DNA of 21,776 nucleotides from assembly GCA_003427395.1 (NCBI GenBank), contig BFEA01000013.1, positions 4,084,572 to 4,106,347 of the forward strand, written 5' to 3'. Origin of the DNA: Chara braunii (taxonomy: Eukaryota; Streptophyta; Charophyceae; Charales; Characeae). Below, piece after piece: positions 8,331 to 17,412 of this stretch (the stretch's first letter is position 1; each line of letters opens with the position of its first letter). A program made the position numbers and the translations under genes. Under the pieces are notes generated by a model. The model made no database searches. It was not told the origin of the DNA and saw only the letters and a list, made by a program, of their open reading frames with translations.

Positions 8331-9440
8331 GTTTAGGGTGATACTCGCAGGGTTGGGATGATATGCGAGACCCNGTGAAGAGCAAACTAGAGTTGTATCC
8401 ATTGGGTGTGTGGTGGGAAACTCGTCTAGGCAACAAAGGCTCTTTACAGTGTTTTGGGATAGCAAGGATAAGAGGGTAACCCTAATGCTTCTCAGCTCTT
8501 AGTCATTGAGAGTGCTTCTATAGTTTGATAACTGTAGATTTAAAAAAAAAAACTTCATTGTCGCAAAGCCCTGAAGCCCTATGGGTGGCGGCGCCATCAG
8601 TGGGAGTGGGAGACTCATTAGTGGCGGTGGGAACGTTTCCCGAGCGCTCTTGCTTGATTGATGGCCTTGGTCAGTCTTCTCTCGCTGAGGCTAGGACTTA
8701 GGATTTGTGTTTGATGCTGCGAATTTGCAGATGTCCATTCACGGATTTTCGAGGTTCTTGAACGCTGGGGCATGGTTGCAGTAGTTTAGGGTCACACTCA
8801 TAGGATTGGGATGATATGAGAGACCCGGTGAAGAGCAAACTAGCGTTGTATCCATTGGGTGCGTGGTGGGAAACCCGTCTAGGCAACAAAGGCTCTTTAC
8901 AGTGTTTTGGATAGTAAGGATGAGAGGGTAACCCTAATGCTTATTTTTTCTGCTCAGCTCTTAGTCATTGAGATTGNTTTTTAGTTTGATAATTGTGGAT
9001 TTTCGAAAACTTAATTCTCATAAAGCCCTGAAGCCCTATGGGTGGCGGCGGCATCATCGGGAGTGGGAGACTCGCTAGTGGCGGTGGGAACGTTTCCCGG
9101 GCGCCCTTGCATGATTGATGGCCGTGGTCAGTCCTTTTGCGCCGAGGCTAGGACTTAGGATTTGTGTTTGAGGTTGCGAATTTAAAAAAGCTTTTGTCCA
9201 TTCACAGATTCACGAGGTTCTTAAACGCCGGGCCATGTTTGCAATGGTTTAGGGTGATACTCACTGGATTGGGATGATATGAGAGACCCGGTGAAGAGCA
9301 AACTAGCGTTGTATCCATTGGGTGCATGGTGGGAAACCCGTCTAGGCAACAAAGGCTCTTTACAATATTTTGGACAGTGAGACTGGGAGGGTAACCCTAA
9401 TGCTTACTTCTTTTCCTTTCTAGTCATTGAGATTGCTTTT
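8331..9440. repeat. Tandem repeat, about 2.4 copies of a 453-463 bp unit
   Basis: Copies start at GTTTAGGG: 8331, 8784 and 9247 (periods 453 and 463). The third is lost after about 9440. Conserved blocks: GAGACCCGGTGAAGAGCAAA with GGTGGGAAACCCGTCTAGGC; GAGGGTAACCCTAATGC; AAAGCCCTGAAGCCCTATGG; GGGAACGTTTCCC; GGCTAGGACTTAGGATTTGT. Differences are substitutions plus indels in A/T runs. No open frame is conserved, so this looks like a satellite-like or non-coding array. Unresolved bases occur at 8374 and 8977. Confidence 0.75.
8375..8447. ncRNA. Foldable 73-nt core of the tandem repeat (copy 1)
   Basis: This 73-nt block is among the best conserved parts of the unit; the same length occurs at 8828-8900 and 9291-9363. 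Its ends pair as a 9-bp stem, GTGAAGAGC with GCTCTTTAC (one G-U). Inside, CTAG/CTAG and GGG-AAA-CCC (intact in copies 2 and 3) can pair. The terminal stem is identical in all copies, so there is no covariation to prove an RNA. No known RNA family was recognised, and it is not a tRNA or 5S rRNA. Confidence 0.35.
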
Positions 9441-9890
9441 TAGACTTTGTGTTACCAAGGAACATCGCTCGTATTTCCTTTTTACATATATTGTGGGTGC
9501 GGCTTCATATATCTCCCTCCTTTCGAATTCCCTAGGACTCCTTATATGTGGCTGTCCCTTTGGTCTTTTAATTGTTCACCTTCTGTAGACAATATTTACG
9601 CTTGGTTCCATTGTTGGTTAAGCTTAAAATTTAGTATGTACGTAGACTGAAATTTTAGAATTGATAGGTATCCAAGAATTTAGTTTGCATTTGGGAATAN
9701 CTTTAGGGTTAAATTGTAAAATTTTCTTGAATTGCCTTGTGCATTTTCGAGATTTGCAGTTCATAGTTTGTGGTTCTCTGCCAATAGTGTTTCGATTTTA
9801 GAAACATGTCGGCGTTTTTCTGAGTAATAAGGATATTATACTGTTATAGATATGCCTTGGAATTTTTTATTTTTTGGAAATTCCTTTAAT
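9441..9890. other. AT-rich spacer, no feature seen
   Basis: No gene-like frame with a recognisable domain. One unresolved base is at 9700. Composition is clearly more AT-rich than the chromovirus to the right. Confidence 0.5.
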
Positions 9891-10019
9891 GGGCACTGGA
9901 CCCGGTTTCCAGGAGCCTATAGCTGAGTTTTGGCCTCAACAGATTTGTACCGGGTTGATATGTAGGGGTGTGTTCCCGGGTCCCGGTGGTCTCATTGCAA
10001 TGAAAGTGTAATGTTTCTC

Positions 10020-10055
<36 letters not shown>
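9890..10055 (+). mobile_element. Probable 3' end of a poly-A retroelement (LINE or SINE)
   Basis: A GC-rich, foldable segment runs directly into 35 A (10021-10055), as at the 3' end of a target-primed retroelement. GGACCCGG (9898-9905) pairs with CCGGGTCC (9976-9983). Alternatively, ACCGGG (9949-9954) pairs with CCCGGT (9982-9987). No RT-coding sequence lies upstream in the window, so it is 5'-truncated or a SINE. No target duplication was identified. Confidence 0.4.
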
Positions 10056-10057
<2 letters not shown>

Positions 10058-10070
10058 TCGTCGCCCATTT

Positions 10071-10106
10071 AAAACAAACAAACAAACAAACAAACAAACA
10101 AACAAA
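10071..10106. repeat. AAAC microsatellite
   Basis: About nine AAAC units, 15 bp after the poly-A tract. It may have grown from the tail of the neighbouring retroelement. Confidence 0.85.
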
Positions 10107-10163
10107 TCTAACCAAAATCTAAAAAAAATCTACCAAAACTTACCTTAAAAAAAAAAATGGTTG

Positions 10164-10227
10164 CCTGTTAGTTGCGGGCGCCTTCGGAGGTCACACTTGT
10201 GCACATCTCTACCCGCCAGCTAACGGG
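10164..10227. other. Imperfect 15-bp stem-loop
   Basis: CCTGTTAGTTGCGGG (10164-10178) pairs with CCCGCCAGCTAACGGG (10212-10227), with two G-U pairs and one bulge, as RNA of the plus strand. Loop of 33 nt. Wobble pairs in place of Watson-Crick pairs suggest an RNA-level structure or a decayed foldback. Confidence 0.4.
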
Positions 10228-10263
10228 TCACTTCCTAGTTTTGTTTTAGTTTTTTTTTTCTTC

Positions 10264-10330
10264 AGCCAACGGTCACATCACAAACTGTTGAAATGTAGTC
10301 ATGAGTTCGAATCCATATGGACTCGACAAA
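10264..10330 (+). mobile_element. Possible tRNA-derived SINE head
   Basis: AGTTCGAATCC (10303-10313) matches a pol III B box at 10 of 11 positions against GGTTCGAATCC. About 40 nt upstream, AGCCAACGGTCA resembles an A box. A complete cloverleaf cannot be drawn, and a T-rich run follows at about 10340. Weak; it could be chance. Confidence 0.25.
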
Positions 10331-10501
10331 AAAACAGATTTTTTTTTGTTTTTTTTCCTGATTTATGCGTGTCATCCTAGCCTAAGGCTTCTTCTCATCC
10401 GCACGGCTGATTCCAGCCACGTGATCTTACCGAATCCCCAAGGTGACACTCCGACATCATATCCTATTGGGCTAGTTTTTTCTACTGCTATAGAAGGAGC
10501 T

Positions 10502-10520
10502 GCTCTTCTTTAAGAAGAGC
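10502..10520. other. Perfect 9-bp inverted repeat, 1-nt loop
   Basis: GCTCTTCTT, T, AAGAAGAGC. It sits within a wider imperfect foldback: GGGCTA (about 10469) can pair with TAGCCC (about 10535). Possibly a small foldback transposon remnant. Confidence 0.35.
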
Positions 10521-10598
10521 ATACACCCCGCTAGTAGCCCAGCCTATGGCTCTGCAAGCCCTAGCGACTGTGTCTAACCATAGGACTACCCATCCTTG

Positions 10599-10851
10599 CT
10601 ATACCGTGGCCGCACACTTGGTGCAACTATCCCTACTACTGATATATGCCATGAATTGTGCAACCATACAGTCGCGCGTCCTCATTTTAAATAGGATAGG
10701 TTCAGACTTAGCACCCCAATAGTTGTGCGCCCCAGTGACCCCACCAGAAGCGGAGCACAACTGGTCGCGCCGCTGATCAATCCCTATCATCGTTGGACGT
10801 CTAAAAAACAAATAGGTAGGTCTGAATAGACTTATGGCAAGCATGTCAACT
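10599..10851. other. Spacer left of chromovirus
   Basis: One minus-strand frame (10599-10844) is open, but nothing in it is recognisable. This is the left flank into which the LTR element inserted. Confidence 0.35.
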
Positions 10852-11160
10852 TGTAGCGGACCTCTGGTTGGCCTGTGAGACCAGCCCCTTGGCCTGTTCT
10901 CACAGGCCTGTGTTGTATTCGGAGTAGTCCAGTCCAGGCCGGTACCTCTGTCGATACCAGCCAGTCCAGTCCAGTCCAGTCAGGCTGCTGGGGTATACCC
11001 CAGCTGTTGTCTGTTTTTGAGATCATTCTACATTGGCACATTTTGGAGTACGTGCATTGGAGTCCAGCGTGGGAGCTGCGCTGTGCCATCTCGCTCCCCC
11101 TTCATCCTCCATCTCCATCTCTATCCCAGGCGGAGCACCACACCTGGTGGGTCCGCCACA
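10852..11160 (+). repeat. 5' LTR
   Basis: Starts TGTAGCGG and ends CCGCCACA (TG...CA). It matches 19113-19441 along its length; the 3' copy has a 10-bp insertion near its start and a longer CCAGT pentamer run. Internal structure: an 11-bp perfect inverted repeat GGCCTGTGAGA/TCTCACAGGCC (10870-10880/10898-10908), tandem CCAGT units (about 10959-10981), and an 18-bp perfect palindrome GCTGGGGTATACCCCAGC (10987-11004). No clear TATA box was seen. Confidence 0.9.
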
Positions 11161-11161
11161 C

Positions 11162-11173
11162 TGGTATCAGAGC
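11162..11173 (+). promoter_or_regulatory. Primer binding site, initiator-Met tRNA type
   Basis: TGGTATCAGAGC, one base after the 5' LTR, is the classical primer site of plant LTR retrotransposons, complementary to the 3' end of tRNA-iMet. A near-palindrome centred on GGGAACGTTCCC follows at once. Confidence 0.9.
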
Positions 11174-11430
11174 GGGAACGTTCCCCGCTCCCACCACCAC
11201 ACCCCATAGCAGGGAAAACTGCCAAAACCCGACAATGGGTTTTTTGGCTGTTTTTAAGTCTTTTTCAGCGAAAAACAACGGGAAAATGTGCAGCAGCGAG
11301 GGAGCGACACGTGGCGAAAAAGAGAGCTGCCGCGCAAGGCCAAGGGCCCCACACACGCACACGCACGCGCCACGTGCCCACGTTGCCCCGCCCTGCTCCC
11401 GGATTATTTATTATCAAGATCGAGGATGCT

Positions 11431-11514
11431 GCTGCTACCAGGGTTTGAACCTGGGCAGCTGCCACTCATGCGCGTGCATAGCCAATGTCTTAACACACTG
11501 GCCACAACCACAGC
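11431..11514 (-). tRNA. tRNA-like sequence or SINE head (pseudo-tRNA)
   Basis: On the minus strand, TGGCCAGTGTGTTAAGACA resembles the A-box/D-arm of Leu/Ser-type tRNAs. GGTTCAAACCC is a perfect B box, inside a 5-bp T stem CCAGG/CCTGG with a 7-nt loop. The acceptor ends pair poorly (GCTGTGG with TAGCAGC, three Watson-Crick failures or wobbles), so it is not a functional tRNA gene. It is more likely the tRNA-derived head of a SINE inserted in the chromovirus leader, or an accidental capture. Confidence 0.4.
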
Positions 11515-11616
11515 TTGATACTGTGGCTCGCTGGTGTTGAAGAAGTGCCACGACAACTATTTACTCCCCCCCCCCCCCCCGGTCGACAGCAGAGGGCAGG
11601 CAGCTATTTGCCCCCC

Positions 11617-11639
11617 NNNNNNNNNNNNNNNNNNNNNNN
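11617..11639. other. Assembly gap (23 N)
   Basis: A run of 23 unknown bases directly before the misplaced RT fragment and the library adapter. Confidence 0.99.
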
Positions 11640-11765
11640 GTTCACCACCAGGCACCCTACAGACTCTCGATCCCCGAGGCCACCGAACTCGAGCGTCAGC
11701 TTGAGGAGCTCCTGAGACTGGGTTTCATTAAACCTAACAACTCCCCGTGGGGTGCACCCGTCCTC
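11640..11765 (+). other. Misassembled 126-bp fragment of RT sequence
   Basis: Nearly identical to 14889-15014 of the same element's RT region (about three mismatches). It sits in the leader between an N gap and a sequencing adapter. The mismatches suggest it came from another genomic copy. It is best read as one side of a chimeric mate-pair read used to fill the gap. Confidence 0.9.
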
Positions 11766-11803
11766 CTGTCTCTTATACACATCTAGATGTGTATAAGAGA
11801 CAG
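11766..11803. other. Nextera mate-pair junction adapter (contaminant)
   Basis: CTGTCTCTTATACACATCT followed by its reverse complement AGATGTGTATAAGAGACAG: two Tn5 mosaic ends head to head, exactly the junction left by Nextera mate-pair circularisation. It is not biological in this genome. Confidence 0.98.
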
Positions 11804-12007
11804 GCTCCGGCCACCACAACAGCAGCGGAGAGGCAACTCCCCCCCCCCCCCGCCACGGCGGTGGGGAGACATCGTGGCTGCTGCTGCCTGTGCCCGTGGG
11901 CATTTGCAGTGCCACGTGGCAATCTGCTGTGGACCGTGAAGACCCCCTGATCAGGGGCTGCTCTACAGTGGTGAGGGTCTGCTCACACAGCACACCCTGG
12001 ATCTGCA

Positions 12008-13621
12008 GTGCTGTTGGTAGGGGTTGATCAAGATCTCAACCCCCTCCCTCCTCGCTTAATCTACGTTCGACGTCTCGAGGACGAGCTTGCCCAGACGCGG
12101 GCCGACCTCGTTCCTCTTACGCCTTCAGCCACCCCTACCCTCACAGGTGGCCGCGCCTTCGGGCGCACCCCCTTCTTCCTCTACCCTTCCTTCCATGCCG
12201 GCTTACTTCCCTCGCCCTGCACCCCCTCCACCCCAATCCTACCTTCTTCCTATTCCCTCGATTGCTGCAACCTCTTCTACCGCAGTTCCCTCGCAGCCTG
12301 CCGCTGTTGCCCCCGCCGCTCCCCCATGTGGCCCGAGCGTACAGTCAGTTGCGCCCCTTTCTCCAGGACCTGCACCAACCTACTTAGCCGTAGCGCAGGC
12401 CTCTACTCCTCGATCTCCTCGCCGCCAGACCGGTGGCGCACCACTTGTCCGATTGCCGGACATTGCCTTGTATGATGGTACAGGGATACGCGTGTCTCCG
12501 TGGCTACAGTTTGCCACCCGCACGCTCCAGCTCATGGGCGCCCCACCCGACACGTGGGTGACTTACCTCTCCACGCGCCTGCGTGGCAGTCCTTTCGACG
12601 CCTGGAAGGATTTTTACACCCACTCCCTTCGTGAGGGTCGGATCCCGACCTTCATGGATTTTCAGGCGTTCCTCGAGGATCGCTTCGGAGCCCGACATGA
12701 CGTGACTGACGCCTTCGAGCATGTCGTCAGTACACTCTGGTCCGGCTCTGGTGGCGCTGCCGGCCTGGACCGCCACATCCAGGTCTTTCAGGACGCCCGC
12801 CTGATTTGTGATGTGGCGTTCCTCCCCGAGGTTGCCCTCATCGATCGTTTCTTTGGCAGCCTTCCCCTTGAGTACCGCTTCGAGTTATGGCGGTACCAGT
12901 TCACATCGGCCCCGCAGGCTTACGAGGCCGCTAGGTCCCATCAGCGAATGCGGGCCCGTCTTCAATCCGCTTCCTCCTCCCAGCCTCAGCGTACTGGATA
13001 CGCCCCCTTCTCCTCTCACGACACTTCCCAGCGTTGTTCCCCTTTCCTCGGTCGCCCCCCCCGTTCTGCATAGCAGGGCCACCACTTCTCGCGTCGCTTC
13101 AGCGAGTTCGAGTATGGTGAGCATGACGCTATTGCCCCGCTGTCACCTGAGGGTGACCATAGCGACAACCTCGACCTCTGCGAGGCCATCCACTACCACC
13201 TGGAGGACTCTACTCTCCCTATGGCCGAGCGCCTCCAGCTCGCCCGCTCCACCCTCTCCCAGGCACGCAGCTGCTCTGGTCACGCTGGCACGTCGCCCCC
13301 AAGGTCCCTCAGCAGGACCTCCCTCAGGGTTTTGTCCCTCCTCGCGGTGTCCTTTCCGTTGAGGAGCGCGCAACCATTTTGGGCCGACATGGGTGTTCGC
13401 GCTGCCTCCAGGAAGGTCATACCTCGTGGCGGTGCCCTTATACCGCGACCCTCAATCACCACTACGCTGAGCTCTCTTGCCAGCATCGTGCTCAGTTCCC
13501 CCTGGCGCCTCACATCCCCGCGGCACCTCCTAGCCACGGTGCAGTGTACACCTGCGCCCTCCTCAGTAGTCGGTTTCCCGACATCTCCGTCGCGGTTCGC
13601 CCCTCTCGCTACTGGAGTTGA
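12008..13621 (+). pseudogene. gag: Chromovirus gag, broken
   Basis: Nucleocapsid/capsid polyprotein that would assemble the particle and bind RNA. The first part (about 12050-12130, including LEDELAQTRADL) is in one frame. After a shift near 12150 the main frame runs to TAG at 13071-13073. It has a Pro/Ala-rich linker (about 12180-12420) and then the capsid domain (about 12440-12970; phrases PWLQFATRTLQLMG, FQAFLEDRFG, ALIDRFFGSLPLEYR typical of retrotransposon gag). Past the stop the same frame continues (about 13074-13270). After another shift near 13290 comes the zinc knuckle CX2CX4HX4C (13394-13435), ending at TGA 13619-13621. The true ATG is not identifiable; the first codon given is GTG and only marks the open frame. 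Confidence 0.75.
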
Positions 13622-13755
13622 GGTATCGCAGGACCCGACAGAGTGTACTCAACCCTCTGTCGCAGTACCGTCTGCGCGTCCGCAGACCATCGTCTCCCCT
13701 CCTACCCTTCCACGACTACCGACGCGTCGAGCCATTCGCTCAGCCCGTTGCAGCT

Positions 13756-14303
13756 AGCAGCTTGCGACTCGCGAGGACGTTGTGTCCTCTCTTCTAGAAT
13801 TGAGCATGCTCCAGGCTCGTAAGGAGCGACTCACCCTACATGTCGCTGCACTGCAACGCCTTCTCACCATCCTCTCTGACCCTGATCACACCCTCCCGAT
13901 CATTCCAGTACGACTGGGGACCTCCACGAGGGTGTACTCAGCGTTGTGGGATTCCGGTTCTCAGGGCGACTTCATTCATCCACATGTGGTGAAAGAAGCC
14001 CGCTTACCCACGACAGGGTCTCCGACTCCCATCTCCGTCACCCTAGGGGATGACAAAACCCAGCGCTTCTTCGATCAGACGGTCACCGACCTCCCTTTCT
14101 TCCTCACTCTTGAGCCGACTGATCGTTCCCCCGCGTTTCGTCCCCACCGCTCCTTTGCACATTTCGATGTGATGGAGACGGGGTACGATTTCATTCTCGA
14201 CACTCCGTGGTCTCGTCGGTTCTGCAGCACCGAGGCCGATTGGGGGACCAACACTCTCGTTCTCAAAACGAAGTGTGGACAGACGTATCGCGACCTTTTA
14301 TAG
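13756..14303 (+). pseudogene. pol: Chromovirus aspartic protease region
   Basis: Retropepsin that would cleave gag-pol. The open frame after TAG 13755 has the catalytic triplet D-S-G (13950-13958) in ALWDSGSQGDFI, like the D-S/T-G of retropepsins. Downstream, METGYDFILDTPWSRRF (about 14172-14222) corresponds to the conserved second half, with Asp where the family usually has Gly in the ILG motif. The frame ends at TAG 14301. Pro-rich connector sequence continues in another frame (about 14304-14434) and ends at TGA 14435. Confidence 0.7.
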
Positions 14304-14527
14304 GTACCACTGCGACACCACGCCCCGATCCTCCTCCCCCGGAGCCTTCCGTGCCCACACCATCTCCTACTATCACCGTCACCTCGCCTCGGCAGTTCGC
14401 TCACTTCATCCGACAGAACGACTTTTCCAGCAGGTGATGCTCCCCACCAATAGATGAAGCCTCTCCCCCGGGGATAGTGGTGACTGCTCTTACCAGCAAC
14501 ACTATCATCGGTAGGGGTGTTTTTCGC

Positions 14528-14551
14528 AAAAAAAAAAAAAAAAAAAAAAAA
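14528..14551. repeat. 24-A run within pol
   Basis: A homopolymer between the protease and RT regions, read as poly-Lys in the RT frame. It is foreign to the surrounding GC-rich coding sequence and sits where the frame changes. It may be a slippage expansion, a small poly-A insertion or an assembly error. Confidence 0.8.
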
Positions 14552-16196
14552 GGACGACGTCACCTTCTTTACGGTGAACGTTACGGATCTCTTGCACTAT
14601 GATCCACCCTGTCCCAACGCCAAGCTCATTTCTCTGGAGCCAGATCCTCCTTCCATCTCCATGACTCCCATCTCTACTTCCCTCCCTCCGCCGTCCGTCG
14701 AGTCCACCCCGTCGTCGCGCGCTGACGCTGACGCTGAGCAACTCGCACACTATACGGCCGACCTAGAGCCCGCAATTCATGACCTCATTCGAGAGTACCA
14801 CGACGTTTTCCCATCATCGTTCTCGTACGCCGGCATCCCACCGATGCGAGACGTAGAGCACTCCATCCACCTTGTGCCTGACTATCGTGTTTGCCACCAG
14901 GCACCCTACAGACTCTCGATCCCCGAGGCCACTGAACTCGAGCGTCAGCTTGAGGAGCTCCTGAGACTGGGTTTCATTAAACCTAACAACTCCCCGTGGG
15001 GTGCACCCGTCCTCTTTGCTCGCAAAGCGGATGGAACTCTCCGTCTCTGCATCGACTATCGCGGTCTCAACCGCTACATAGTTAAGAACAACTACCCCAT
15101 GCCTCGTTCCGACGAGCTGTTCGACCACCTAGCACGCAACCGCTTCCTTGCGAAGATTGATTTTCGTAGCGGTTACCATCAGATCCGCGTCGCTGCAGAG
15201 GACCAGCCGAAGACAGCGTTCCGATCGTGCTTCGACCACTATGAGTTTACGGTGATGCCATTCGGCCTCACCAACGCACCCGCTACCTTCCAGAGGGCGG
15301 TGAACGGCATCGTCAGGGACATCCTAGAGCAGTACGTTCTCGTCTACCTCGACGATATCTTGATCTACAGTCATGCCTTTGAGGAGCATCTCAGACACCT
15401 CAGCGACGTCCTTGACCGCTTGCGCAGACATGGCTTCTACGCCAAGCTGAGCAAGTGCCGCTTTGCCCAGCACAAAGTGGATTTCTTAGGACACTACGTG
15501 TCTGACCAGGGTCTCCACATGGATGACGCGAAGATCACAGCTATTGCGGAGTGGCCCGTCCCCACATCCGCCAAGCAGCTTCGCAGCTTCCTAGGCTTCA
15601 CTAGCTACTAAGGTAATTTCATCCAGGGATACGCTAGGTATTCTTACGTCCTTACCTCCACCCTCCTCCGGAAGAAGCCGCCATGGGCTTGGACACCCCT
15701 CCACGAGGACGCCTTCCACGCCCTCAAGAAGGTGGTGACATGCGCACCAGTTCTTCATCTACCCGATTTTGATCGCCCTTTTATCCTTACCACCGACGCG
15801 TCAGACTTTGTTGTTGGAGCAGTGCTTTCTCATATTTTCCCCTCCTCTCCTGATTCCTCTCATCCTTGCATCCCTTGCTTCCCACCCCCTACCCCTACCA
15901 CTGCTTCCCGCTTGACGTCTACTCGTCCAGCTACTGGCGAGCCTTCTATTGACTATTCTCCTACCATCNCCGAGGACGGCACTGTCGAGTCTCGCTCAGG
16001 TGATTGTCCGATAGCCTTCTACTCCCGTTCGCTCCTGCCCGCCGAGATAAACTACACCTCTGATGAACGTGAGGTTCTCGCAGTAGTTTATGTCGCTCGA
16101 CACTGGCGTCACTACCTGCACAGAGCACCATTCACGGTGTGCATGGAGAACTTTGTTGTCCAAGCTTTTCTCACAAAGCCGAAGCTCACTCCTTGA
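14552..16196 (+). pseudogene. pol: Chromovirus reverse transcriptase and RNase H, broken
   Basis: Copies element RNA into DNA and degrades the RNA template. The RT region is intact from about 14760 to the stop at 15609, with [65 protein letters not shown] and the catalytic YLDD (15345-15356). TAA at 15609 breaks the conserved LGFTSYY. The same frame continues with the RNase H: TTDAS (first catalytic Asp), SDERE (catalytic Glu) and then MEN, where the family has TDH/TDN, so the third catalytic Asp is Glu here. Between VLSH and DCPIAFYSRSL lies a Ser/Pro/Thr-rich insertion of about 55 residues, including one unresolved base (15969). Stop TGA at 16194. Confidence 0.9.
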
Positions 16197-17412
16197 CAGG
16201 CTTGCTGGTGGCGCGACCTATCCGAGTTTAGTTTCACCTTTGAGCACATCAAGGGTGAGACTTCCTGACCATGATCAGGAGCAGATCCAGCTCGCTGCCA
16301 TCTCGGTCACCACCGTCCACCACTCGGTGATCGACGAGTTTCGCACTCAATAGCACCACTGCCCCGACTATCGCGACATCCATGCGACCCTTCGGAGTGG
16401 CAAGACCGTCCCTAACTACTCTCTCAGCGACAACGGTCTTTTGTATTGGCACGGTGCACAGGGCACCAGAGAGCCCCGTATTTGCGTTCCCACCATTGGA
16501 CAGCTACGTGTCCGGGCAGTAGCAGAGTTCCATGACCAGGCAGCCACCGGTCGTATGGGCTTCCACAAGACGTTGGCTTATGTGAGCCGCCTGTACGTTT
16601 GGCCGAAGCGCAAGGACTTTGTGGAGAACTACGTCGCAGAGTGTCCCACGTGTCAGGAGGTGAACAATGCAAACCACCTGCCTTATGGTTTGCTCCAGCC
16701 TCTTTTTATCCTTGAGGGTCGTTGGCAGTCCATCTCGATGGACTTTATCGGTCCTCTTCGTCCTCTGACCCCCCGTGGTCATGATGCTATCCTGGTTGTT
16801 GTCGACCACTTCACGAAGCGCGCACACTTTGTTCCGTGCCGCTATGCCATTAGTGCACGTGCGGTCGCCAACATCGTGTTTGACCGAGTCGTGCGTGACC
16901 ACGGCTTACCTCTGAGCTTCATATCTGACCGTGACCCGCGCTTTACCAGCCAATTATGGGGACGGCTCCACAAGATTTACGACACCGAGCTCCGCTTCTC
17001 CTCGTCCTACCATCCCCAGATTGATGGTCAGACCGAGGTCACGGACAGGACTCTCAGAGACATTCTCCGAAAGATTGTTCGTGACTACCAGCAATGGGAT
17101 CTCGATCTTGCCCACGCGGAGATAGCCTACAACCACGCCGTCTTGCCAGCCATGGGGATTTCGCCTTACTATTGCGACCTCGACTATCACCCTCGTGTTC
17201 CCGCGGACTTCCTTCGACTGTTACAGATGCAGCCCGACATGAGTTGTCCCGCGCTGGATGATTGGGTTGCACTCATGACGTCGATCATGAAGACCGCGCA
17301 TGAGCACATAGCCGCTTCCCAGACTCGCATGGCCGCACGTGCGAACCGATCGAGGATGGATCATCCATTCAAAGTCGGTGATGATGTGCTTATCGACACC
17401 CGCCACTTATAG
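16197..17412 (+). pseudogene. pol: Chromovirus integrase core, broken
   Basis: Integrase that would insert the DNA copy. The end of the RNase H connection (QACWWRDLSEF, FEHIKGET) follows the TGA at 16194. A small deletion/frameshift near 16260 removes the usual ADALSR phrase. The new frame has TAG at 16351 and is then open to TAG 17410. The N-terminal zinc domain keeps H (FHD) and CX2C (CPTC), but the second His is replaced by Arg (GRMG instead of GHxG). The catalytic core is complete: Asp in MDFIG (16741-16743), Asp in ISDRD (16927-16929), Glu in DGQTEV (17035-17037); exactly 35 residues separate the last two (D,D35E). Confidence 0.9.

Larger units (their letters stand above)
11174..12007 (+). 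other. Chromovirus leader, with assembly defect
   Basis: Untranslated region between the PBS and gag. It contains a tRNA-like segment on the minus strand, a 15-C run (11566-11580), the 23-N gap, the misplaced RT fragment, the adapter and a 13-C run (11839-11851). Frames here are chance; the true sequence is not recoverable from this assembly. Confidence 0.6.

Noticed and set aside
8331-9260. TTTAGGG motifs suggesting interstitial telomere repeats
   Set aside because: Only one heptamer per 453-463 bp unit and no tandem heptamers.
8331-9440. CRISPR-like or rDNA array
   Set aside because: Units are long and contiguous without unique spacers; no 5S or other rRNA sequence is recognisable, and the genome is eukaryotic.
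10875-11540. Long plus-strand frame of 221 codons
   Set aside because: It runs through the 5' LTR, PBS and leader of the chromovirus; the LTR palindromes and pentamers explain its content.
11604-11993. Minus-strand frame across the gap
   Set aside because: It spans N bases, the adapter and the displaced RT fragment.
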